From Zygnema cylindricum (taxonomy: Eukaryota; Streptophyta; Zygnematophyceae; Zygnematales; Zygnemataceae), in the NCBI GenBank assembly GCA_037447655.1, contig JBBHKE010001610.1:1-64000 (forward strand): DNA of 64,000 nt, read 5' to 3'. The position numbers were made by a program, and so were the translations under genes. Numbering within the stretch: the first letter of the stretch is position 1; each line of letters starts with the position of its first letter. The notes under the pieces were generated by a model. That model was not told the DNA's origin. It made no database searches and saw only the letters and a list, made by a program, of their open reading frames with translations. Below, in pieces: positions 47,793 to 64,000 of this stretch.

Positions 47793-50137
47793 GGTGTTAG
47801 AACAGGTAATTGTGTTTATGTGTGCCGCATAATTCTTTCAATTCACTAGGTTGTAAACCAGCTTCACCCTATGGTGTGTCTGGTACTACCAGCTTGTTTT
47901 ACGTAATTTTGTTTGTTTCTATCACTTTCTCTGTGTACTCGGATTCTGTTGCAAGGATGTGGACTTGTGGCCGTAGATTTTGCCTGGTCCTCCAATCTCT
48001 TGGGATGCAGATGTTGAATTTCGTTTTCTGCTTAAGTTGCTTTGGCTGCATTCGCGCTTTTCTGGTGTGACCAAAGGGCCCAGGTTGTCATAGACAGCGA
48101 AAAGCAGGATGTTTTTATAAACCTTAGAGTAATTGAAACCACTCTTTATGATTAGCTTGTAGATTTGAGAAGAGAAAGCTGAATACTGCTGGTTTGCAAT
48201 GGCGAGAATCGTGTCTCTGTGCTCAGTAGTTTTTTTCAGAATAATGTGGTGAACTATATTTGATATGTAATTTGAGATGTATGTTGAGTTTTTTCGGATT
48301 TTGTCAAATCTGAGGGTGAATGGAAGAAAAATATCTACAAGAAAATAATGGACATAATATGTTTTTTTGTTATAGCGCTCGATTCAAATGTTCTGACTGA
48401 ATGATCTGATCAAAAGTATGGCGGCTTTTGCACGCTGGCTATTTCGAGTTGTTCTCTCTGGTTACGATCCATTTTATTGCCTGAAAAATGTTCAGTTAAT
48501 TTTCCTTTTCGGATCAGTTTATTTCTGCTAGTACAATCACTCTTTTTGGCTTATAGAAGCGATAAATCTTGTAGATTGACGATAGTTACTGAAACGTACT
48601 TGAAATTAAGTGTAGAAAGATATTGCCTTAGTAAATGGTTGTGAATATAGAAAGTTAAGTGGTCTTGCTCTATGAAGGATAAGTGCTACCATACTAAACT
48701 TTTCACACTATATAGGTGTGTATAATCACAATCTTTCCTCCCAGATGCATCTCATTTGTTGCTCCTGTGTATTTTTTGAGTCATTACAGCTTGTGAAGTG
48801 GGATACACCAGAGTCTCTTCCAACGTCCTCTGTGCCCCATGAAGCTGAGCGAGATCATAGCAACACTTCTGGGAAGTGTACAGAAACAGAAGTTTTGTCC
48901 GTCGGACATGTATATTCATGCTAACCAAAAGTTTTTTCAACCATCACTTTTATTCCCATCAGAAGCCTTTGGTACCACATCGCTGGTCACACATGCTCTG
49001 CCTCATGTGCTGTCTACTAGACACAAGTAATTCTCTCTATGGTAGTGACATCATGTAGTCACTTGGATTTACGACAGGTGTGCATTATTTACGACATGAA
49101 AAAGTTAAACATAACTGTGGAACATTATTCAGATTGAGAACCATATTTTGACGACGTTCTTCTGGCCTTTCAACGTAAATTATTGTTTGTAATACTTAGG
49201 TACTGTAGTCAGTGCTGACAATCGTAATAGTCCACACCATTTTTAGTCAAACTCTAATAGATAATGCCAAAATTACTTTCCATTTATAATCCCTTTTACT
49301 CTAACAACTATTTGCGGTGCAATTCTCCGTCTCTATTCAATATCCCATAACTGAAAATATTGCCCAATGTTAACTAGATGATCCGATATAGTTTTACACA
49401 CAGCTTTACAACGCAAACGTGGCAGTCCATCCACATTTCAGCCGGGAGAAACATTTTACATATGACTGTCAGTTCTTGCCCCTCCAATGTTTCATTCTAC
49501 CTTTGAACACTGATCAACATTCTGGTGTGAATCTTGCCTTTTTACATATCTTCGCATTTAGCCCCCTAGAGATTGGATACATTTTCTTTGACGGTCATAA
49601 ATTGTGTGGCAACAACTAACTGTATCATACTTCAAGCTGACAGTACTTAAGCGCTCGAATTGAACTACAAAGTTGCTGTGAACAGTCCACGTTTTTCTTA
49701 CCAACAAAAGTCTTCCGCCTTCTCAAATTGGAAATTATCGCTTGTGAACAAAATTTTTTCTAGCTTGACAAAAAAGTTCTACAGCATTGGCAAAATATTT
49801 AGAATCACACAAGGAATAGTCCATAACTATGTTACTGATAGCAAAGAGGTAAAAAACATCGGAAAAGTGACAGAGGTTATGCGAAGGGTTGAGGGGGGGG
49901 GGGGTGTGTTGTTGAAGGGTTGTCTCATTTTCTTCTCCATCAGCACCAATTTTTTGAATGCCAAAAGCAATCATGCAATCTGTTATAAACACATTCAACT
50001 TTTGACCACTTATTGAATAACTTTACCATGACAGGACCCTTCCGAGTCACTCGACTTCACTTTGACAAACAATTGAAGATGAGACAATTGAAGATAACTT
50101 TTCTTAAAAGTTTTTAAGGTTTAAACTCCACAACCTC
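47793..50137. other. Starch synthase 3' region and convergent intergenic DNA
   Basis: The 3' untranslated region follows TAA 47792; its end is not obvious. aacag|gtaattg at about 47803-47812 and attacag|cttgtg at about 48784 would be compatible with a 3'-UTR intron, and 48790-48924 is open on + but matches nothing known. A G13 run is near 49893. No other gene is seen. Confidence 0.4.
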
Positions 50138-53100
50138 CTATGAGCCTTGCCACCTCTGACACGCCACAAACAGTCTCCATGTGACGAGAGCGGTTGCCCC
50201 AGCTGCCGAAATCTCAAACCCGACAACTTTCGAGAGATCCCACCCAAGTCCTCGCCGCACATAACTGCAAAAAAACAGGGAAAAAATCGCAAAAAAACGC
50301 AAAAAAAACGCCCGTCAAAAAAGTCCTTCGAGAGAAATTGACAAAAACTACATGATTTGTCGTTTCGGCAGCATAAATACTGTGTTACTTATTCCTATTG
50401 CATCACCTTTCTGGAAAAAATAACAAAGGAGACGAATGAGAGCTAAATGCTTTGTCATTTCAGTAACAAAAATAATTGTGTTGTTTATTCGTATTGAATC
50501 CGGTAGACAACCGAATACATAATACTCTACACCGATACCCATTTCAATGAGAAACAAATCAACAAAGCCGACAAAAGATACAAGGAAGCTTTGTTGAAAA
50601 AACGAGAAAGCAAAAAGAAAACTATAGACTGATGTGAACACAACAAATAATGTGGTTGCCTTTCTTTAAGTACATAGTGTCGTTTTAACATACGGGTGAA
50701 AATAGTAAAAAAAAAATTACAGATATAATAATAAAATAGTTTTGGGAATAATCGTGTTTTGTCATTATTAACAAACGATGAAGAATTTAAACACAATATA
50801 TAATTATTTAAAACATAATATGTGTGCCTTTCCCTTCTTGTCAACTACATCCAGCCTATTCCCTCAGGTTCACTTCTATCAAATGACCTTTTGTGAAAAC
50901 CAAACTAAACCAAAATTCTTTAAAGTTTGTCTTTTCCGTAACAAATATTTACCTGAGTCTATTTGGTTAAAAAAAAAAGATGTTCAGCTCTTTGAATGAT
51001 CCTACAATAGTTTACATTGAATGGTTGATAATTCGTAAAATCAAAGGCTGTCATGTCCCAATTATTGACTTTAAACCCCATGAAACTGTTCATCCCACAA
51101 CTTAAAAAAAAACCAGTCTGAAGGCCAAACTGAGACTGTTGTGACAGAATCGGAACCTAAACTGCGAAAACTCCCAACTTTAGATTTAAACGTTTGAAAC
51201 TATTCAAGATAAACAAGGACTTAGTGATCCTTCCAAGCACAGAAAAAACAAACGAACTTGACCTCCCAGATTACAATCGAGTTTTACCTGGTAAGGAAAG
51301 GCATCGATGCTGCGATTCCGGCCGTTGTATATATAAAAGGAACCAATGCCGCCGGTTTATTTTTCCGGAGCCACATAAGGGATCCCAAAGCCGATAAAGA
51401 GATAGTCAAAACCTATCACATGAATCCCATCCCACGGAACTGATAAGAATGGAAACCGTTAAGAATGGATAAGGGGGAAAGCACAACATGTAGAAGGACA
51501 ACAATTAGCCCTTTTTCCTTCAGCTCTTTGACATAATTTCACAGGTCATTGCGGGTTTGATACTCGTCTTTTACCACATGACAAATACACATTCACTCGA
51601 TGCTTTCGATCAAAGACTTTTATCTTTAAGCCTTGAAAACAAGTTCAAAACTTTTTTATTTCCAAAATTTGAAGAACAAAATCAAAACTTTTAAGCTCAA
51701 GCTTTTGCGAAAAGGATCAAAACTCCATTCAACTCCAATTGACTCCATTTGACTCCATTCGACTCTATTCAACTCCATTCGACTCTATTCAACTCCATTC
51801 TCTTCGACGACTTGAAGAACAAAAAAATTATCTTGTTATCCCTAAGCATTGAAGAAGAACAGATCACAAGTCTCACCAAAGTTGCATTTGCCTCCATTGC
51901 CTGAAGCACATAGTCCCATGTAAACTCCCATCCACGAGCTCCGACCCACAAAGGAAGGAGCTTTTGCACCAAAGCATCAGCCAGAGCCCATCCTGATGAC
52001 CCAACATTCAGCTCAAAAAAAGTACTTAATCAAAACTAGAACAAACATGTATTGTAAAATTCTTAACGGACAATACGCAACGAAGAATCGTCAGTAAACG
52101 TGGAAGGATCAGTTTCGATGGAAATTTCCATGGACACGGTCTTAACTACATTAATTAAATTTTCGGCTTTGCCAGCTGATTATGTGATGGGAACTCACCC
52201 AAACCCACTGCCTGGAACTTATGGTTGTATGAGATGTTGCGATAAGAAACTTGAGTGAGTGCATAATAGAGACCACCAATGTCCACAAGGCCAATCACAG
52301 CCTTCAGAAGCTCCTGCAACCATCCAAAAAGAAAAAAAAAAGATTCAAAGGTAGACCAAACAATTTTCAAATCAAGGGTGCAACAGAGATGACCCATGGT
52401 ACAAACAATTTGGCTGCCAGCAAATAGGAATGAGAAAATATTGAAAGACGTGTTTTTTAGGGTTGACTCAAATTTTGGCATAGAGAAAGGGGCAAATTCC
52501 TGTACCTGGTAGGCATCAAAGGGTACAACCTCATCTACACCTTCTTCTTCAGATACGCGCAACAATGTCGCCCACAAGATAAGCTGCAAAACATTGGGAT
52601 GAGATTCCATAGCTCAAAAAAGGTTAGAAGTCACTGTTCTGGGAACTGTTAGGCCAATTATTGGTTTTAACTGCAAGCCACAGCTTGACATAGAAGCCGA
52701 GTCACCAAGTCAATTCGGACTGTGTGAAACAAAATGTTTTGTACCTTTATCAACATTGTGAATACGTATACAATTGCAGCCCGGAGAGAGGCGTAGAAAG
52801 TTCCATATTCAGCTCTGCGCATCCCCCATACAATGTAGCAGCATATAATCGGGGTTAGGAGAGGATCGTCTTGGGACCAGATATAAACCCTCCAGAACAA
52901 ATCAATGAAAAAGCTTGCAAACTTGGCATTGCAACCATAAGGTGACTAACCAAAGCAGAAGAAAGAAATTTCGACAGTGACCAAAACACAGAGTAAATTC
53001 CTGGAAATAACATGACATGTCAGGTTTTAGATAACCTGAAAAGTTGCAGGTCAACAAACAAGGTCAAGCTGAATCAAAACTGCCAGTAAACAAACCTGAC

Positions 53101-54782
53101 ATTATTGCCTGGTCATCATATTGCATGAATGTAGTCACGAATGGAAAAAGCTTGATGTGACGAAAGGAAGAAAAATCCACTTCGAGTGGCAATGACATAT
53201 AATAAATCCTGGATATTTTAATGTTTACGAGTAGAGGGAAGATCTGAAACTAGCTTGACATACTAACGTCCTTTTGTGTTTAAAAAAGGAATGGGGGTTC
53301 AGCTCATCAAACAACGGTAATATTTTCGAGCCACTGACATTGCCATGCTTATAACATCGTAGCATGATAGAGCATGAAGAGCTTACTTAAACAGACAAAT
53401 TGAGAATAAACGAGGGTAAAGCTGGTTTGGAAAGCTCAAATAATCAGATGTTCGTCATTACTTCCTTATGCGCTTTGATCAATATTTTTCTACATCATCA
53501 CAGAAACAATTGCTCTTAGACACATACTACAAAAACATGTCTATGCTATACAATTCTCAAAAGTTACACTCTTCCAAAATCCTTTATGGCAGAAAATAAG
53601 GAGATGATAACAAAAGACTTACAGATAAGTACATATATGGAGCTACCTATACATTTCCTTTGTTGTGGGGAATTTTGTTAACAACATGTGTGCTTTAGAA
53701 AACATGAATGATTAACCAACAGGAGTTATCATCTTTTGGAAGCCATAAAACCATCAGGTTCGGATGCTTTGCTTTGATGCCAACAAAAAATGTTTGTGCT
53801 TCAAATATCACTGATAGGATAATTATATTGACAAAATTTGCCACAATGTTGAGGCTAAATCGTACAGTTTTCTGATAAACCATACGTAAAGTTATCCAAA
53901 AAACTATACAAATTGTGCGATTTACACTCAAAACGAAGGAAAACTTCAATGCTGTAAATTACCCTATGAATTATAAATTCTCTTGACCCAAAGGGAGACA
54001 GAGAGGCATAGGCGTTTTCAACATCCTTATGACTGGAGGTATGGAAACCGGGGAGGAATAGATGCTTTAATTTAGGGGTCAACGGAGGTACGGAAGTCAA
54101 TGGAGTCAATGAATCCACGACTCAAAGAGATGTGAAGCATGAAAGTGGACATCTAGAGCCATGAATATGTGTTCTCGTGTCAGACATGAATAGTTGAGAT
54201 CCTTTTGCTCCAACTGATTCTTTTTCCTATTTTCTTTTCCTTTCCTTCTTTCTCTACTGTTTTGCATTCCTTCTCAACCAAAAGAGATATCTCCTTTCTG
54301 TTCAGTTTCCCTCACCGATAAATCCTTTTAAACGGTAGTACTACAGTGGAAAGCAGTGTGAAGAATATCGCTTGCAGCATAAAATGATATTATTTTCTAA
54401 ATGTTAAATTATGTAAAAATGTATTTGTGCACATCACCCATGCTGCGATTCGCCATTTGCATTGCAAGTTATTTATCATTTGCGTTATTTAAGCTCATTT
54501 AGGGTTTAAACAATTAAACTTGGTAAAAGTTGATTCATAATGTCAATTATGTTACCATGCCAAAAAATTACAACGGCTGACGCTGTTCTTTTGACATATT
54601 TTCTTCCTTTTCTGGAAAATGTTAATAAGTTCCAAAACCAAAGTACAGGAAAACAGTAACCTCTGAAACATACAGGCACAGTCAGAATGCCACGTGGCGA
54701 CTCACAGCGGCGTGGCTTTGTAGTACACGAGGTGCGGTCCAAAGGCCAGAGCAGCACAGTTGATGAAGTGGAAGAGCGGCAT
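50138..54782 (-). CDS. TMEM147: Transmembrane protein 147 homologue (7 exons)
   Basis: A multi-span ER membrane protein; in animals TMEM147 binds the Nicalin-NOMO complex and the translocon. Minus-strand exons, in transcript order: 54782-54706, 52814-52745, 52583-52506, 52313-52199, 51992-51877, 51412-51288, 50264-50138. All introns are GT-AG and the joined frame is open: 235 residues plus TAG, against 224 in human. The start ATG at 54782 gives MPLFHFINCAALAFGPHLVY, the family N-terminus. Then come AEYGTFYASLRAAIVYVFTM, VSEEEGVDEVVPFDAY, LPLWVGARGWEFTWDYVLQ, SLMWLRKNKPAALVPFIY and RRGLGWDLSKVVGFE. The hydrophobic segments fit the expected seven or so spans. The plant form shares WLRKNKP and RGLGW. 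Convergent with starch synthase, divergent from the ITPase gene. Confidence 0.93.
51719..51803. repeat. 10-bp minisatellite in TMEM147 intron 5
   Basis: Repeats of aactccattc and gactctattc, about eight units. Confidence 0.85.
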
Positions 54783-54889
54783 TGCGCCTCGTGGCTGACG
54801 CAGGTTAATCGTCGTCTTCAGATCACGAAGTAATAGGGTTACAAGCGAAATGGGAAATGCAGAATCTTTTTGCTTTCCGCAGAACTGGA

Positions 54890-55020
54890 GTGGCCAAGTA
54901 CATACAGTACGGTACACAGTTTTCAGCGCACAGTACACTACAGTACTGTACAGTTTACTACAGTACAGTATAGTACATACTGTACTGTAATTCAGTACAG
55001 TACAGTACATAATAGTACAG
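54890..55020. repeat. GTACAGTA/TACTGTAC-rich cluster
   Basis: Dense copies of the near-palindrome tacagtactgtac between the divergent TMEM147 and ITPase genes. A second cluster of actgtactgta motifs lies at 55995-56090. Confidence 0.75.
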
Positions 55021-55994
55021 ATATTAGCGCTGATATTTTTCTTCCCACTTACCGCTTTTCTCCGTGCTCCGATTCTCAGGTAAGAATCTTACCTTTCCAT
55101 CGCATCCGTCGGATCAGTAATCCGACTAGAGTGTACAAACAGAAATACGTTTCAAGCATAGTTCAAAAGTAGGCGTTTTTTGGTAGGCCTTTTGTAGGCC
55201 GCCTTTAGCGTAAGTTGTGTTACGGGCTTTCCATGTGATCTTCTTAGATCGCTACTTTCATCAGCGACCGTCCGATCGTCCGAATCTGACGGTTTAAATA
55301 AAAAGTCGCTCAAAACTCACAGAAAAAGATTTTTTTGTCCGATTTTTTTTTCAAATTTAGACATGACGTTTAATTCTCTATCGATCCATGTGCAACTCAA
55401 CCCTGTTATTATTTTATTTCATTTTGCGGCCAATACAATATGGGTCTTAAGGCCATATAGTAAGTTTTGCATACAATAGGCATATTGTATGGGCGTACGG
55501 TCACCTACTTTTGAACTATGGTTTCAAGCCCGCAAAAAAGTAAAAAAACGTTGGCGTGTACTGTATGTCTGTACGAACGTACCTTAGAAACCACCCTGGC
55601 AGACGTATTACCCTTGTCGTGTACCATGTGAACAACCGTACCGTAAAAACCACCCTGACGGACGTATCTCGACATGTTCAATATTGTTTACAGGCTAAAG
55701 TTTGATTTCCTAAAAAATAAACGAAAGAATCTTCATTTTTATGCAGAGTACGGATTGAAAACAAGAGAGCTACAGTAGAGGGTTCGAACGGGGATCTACA
55801 AAAAAATACACGCATGATCGCGACATTATTGTAGCGTTGACATATAGTACAAGTCTCCCAAAAGTACTTTGGCTGACGCTGGTACGGTTCCTGTAAACAT
55901 CTCTGGTACACATTCATTTTACATTTCAATTGAAATTGAATATTGCATTCGCCAGGTGGCTTTAGCTACAGCAATCGACCAATCGTCGTTGTGT
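55021..55994. other. Intergenic region of the divergent gene pair
   Basis: No coding frame recognised. A B-box-like gggttcgaacgggg at 55773 has no A box nearby. Confidence 0.4.
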
Positions 55995-56234
55995 ACTGTA
56001 CTGTAGTGTCATGTATTATAACCGTACAATACTTAGCCGTACTGTACCATGCCTTACTGTACTTTGCCGTATTGTACTGTATTAAGAATTAACTATTCAG
56101 CAGTCACAGGAACGAAGTCGCTCACCACTGCCGTCTCGAGCAACAAGGTTGCAACGCCAGCCACGTGCCTTCGCCCATTTGTCACACGTCAGCGATACGT
56201 TGCCGGCGATAAACGGCTCAGATCGACTGCTTGG

Positions 56235-62480
<6,246 letters not shown>

Positions 62481-64000
62481 AAGGTCTCTCACTCGTCGAT
62501 CTCATTCTCTCAAAGAAGTCCTTACAGTTACCCATCCACCATTCATAGCCTTCATAGCCATGGTTTTTGCGGGCATTGTGATGAAAGTCTATCCTTTCTA
62601 AATTTAGGTTCTTAGTTTATGTCTGTTCATTTGTTCGCTTGTTAGCAATGAATTATTGTGCTATGTTGCATAAATAGCATTGCCGTTGTTTTTACAAAAG
62701 AGCTTATATTTTCCTCGGGTCAAATGACAAAAGGAGAAGGTTCTATAATTGAAGCTTGACATGAAATAACGGTTGATTTGTTCTTCTAGTTGGTCTCGAT
62801 CTATGTGCCACTTCCTAACATGGCATACCGGGAATTTAAATAACAAAAATGGAGCCAAAAAAATTGAGTCGCCAAAAAAATGAATAAGTGGTTTTTTACA
62901 AACATATAGTCAGTATTCAACCACACCGGGTACTGGCATTGTACACTTTTCTTTCAGGTTATTTCTTTCTTTGACGATGTTTTGCTGTGTTGTTAGCAGT
63001 TTGGTCTTTTCTAGGTTTAACATCAAATTTGCGCTATGTTTGGGTTGCATTTTCTATTTCATTCCGAATTTAGTCTTTCTGACGCATTTCTCTAAATGGA
63101 TGTACATTGGTTCCAAGCCAGACATCCATCGTATGTGTGAGCTAGTACGTTTCATGAAATCAAAGATCCTATACATGTTGTACAGTAGTGATGGACTTCC
63201 TGTGAACAAACAAGTGTGAAGGAAACCACCCAGAAGGACTGTTCCGGATTCAAAATCTCAGCAGTCGATGAATTTCTTACAAATGACATCGACATTAGTC
63301 TGCATAAGCCTACAAGGAATTAGAAACCAGCTTTCAAGATTGCCCTGGCTCTGTGTGAAAGTTCAACTTCTTCTAAGCAGACAAACAACACATCATTCTG
63401 CACGAAATCTGCCTTGCCCCAAACTGTTTTATATTATATTAGTTTTGGAATGACAAGCGACGTAAACTTTCAGCATAGCTGGTGCATCTGTTAGTATCAA
63501 TACAGTCATAGCCTGCAATAGTGTACTCCTATTAGTAAGAAGATTAGGAGCAGTGATACATAGGTTACACAATTAATCCTGTCGAGGCCTACAACGATTT
63601 CTATTCTCATTCTCCTTTTATTGCTTGGCTTAACAAATGATTTTCACCAGAACGAACATCTCTTGCTGCCGACAAAAGTCATCAAGTTGACCAATGGACC
63701 TGACTGCTGATATGCTTAAAGTATTGTCTTACAGCCTTTCGACTTGATCTACCTTGGTTTGAGAATATCCTCAAGCTCCGTTCTGTCATGGAAACATACA
63801 TAGCTGGACATAACCTGGAATCACTCACAAGGTAATTGCAAAAACTTGACAAAAAGAAAGGTCTCTCGTGGTTAGCCGCATTCTTCCAAGTTCAAGAAGT
63901 GCATGTGGAAATACGAGTCAGGTCATATTTCTTGAGTAAACGAAAGTAACTGTTTGAAATCTTGTTTGTAATCTTTGTCGCTGAGCTGTGATCCAAAAAA
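62481..64000. other. Right-end spacer; possible minus-strand exon
   Basis: After the ITPase stop no gene is identified. 63753-63814 read on the minus strand has good splice borders (attccag and gtagat) and gives MSSYVCFHDRTELEDILKP, which might be an exon of a gene entering from the right. A + frame at 62971-63219 ending MYIGSKPDIHRMCELVRFM weakly recalls a copia RNase H region. Both are uncertain. Confidence 0.25.

Noticed and set aside
55770-55790. B-box-like gggttcgaacgggg suggesting a tRNA
   Set aside because: No A box, acceptor stem or anticodon arm can be built around it.

Overview
This is a eukaryotic nuclear window, most likely from a streptophyte (a charophyte green alga such as a Chara-like species, or an early land plant). 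The evidence is a plastid-type starch synthase I gene with many introns, GT-AG introns, plant-type orthologues of TMEM147 and ITPase, copia gag remnants and a very high load of simple repeats. The lineage is an inference; no rRNA or organelle marker is present.

Layout. 1-4.7 kb: AT-rich, gene-free, with dispersed repeats, a telomere-like minisatellite, a 20-bp minisatellite and a (TA)n tract. 4.7-10.9 kb: a decayed pogo-like DNA transposon with a broken DDE transposase, a broken accessory ORF, internal tandem duplications and two arrays of short hairpins. 11.6-12.1 kb: an open frame with five 48-bp acidic repeats. 12.9-13.8 kb: a hAT-type non-autonomous element with an exact 8-bp target-site duplication. 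14-31 kb: low-complexity DNA dominated by a tandem segmental duplication (15.39-22.05 and 25.95-29.78 kb). It holds two copia gag fragments, a (TCGTATTA)-type satellite and, on the minus strand, a broken non-LTR retrotransposon with reverse transcriptase and a restriction-like endonuclease. It ends in a 1.1-kb polypurine/polypyrimidine tract. 31-36.6 kb: no intact gene; a kinase relic and a cluster of MITEs.

The right half is genic. Starch synthase I runs + from 36953 to 47792; I reconstructed 15 exons with an unbroken frame of 743 residues. TMEM147 lies convergent on the minus strand (54782 down to 50138, 7 exons, 235 residues). An ITPase (HAM1-like) gene lies divergent on + (about 56.2-62.5 kb). 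Its exon 2 could not be found, and one of its exons is only 10 nt. A truncated copia element sits in the long first intron of the ITPase gene.

Functionally the three genes are independent housekeeping genes: glucan elongation in plastid starch, an ER membrane protein, and nucleotide-pool sanitation. Introns of the starch synthase and ITPase genes have absorbed transposable elements of the families that fill the left half. I see no CRISPR array, rRNA gene or convincing tRNA gene, and no evidence for a new multi-gene system. The most unusual items are the hairpin arrays, the mosaic segmental duplication with its retrotransposon embedded in satellite, and the ITPase gene structure.
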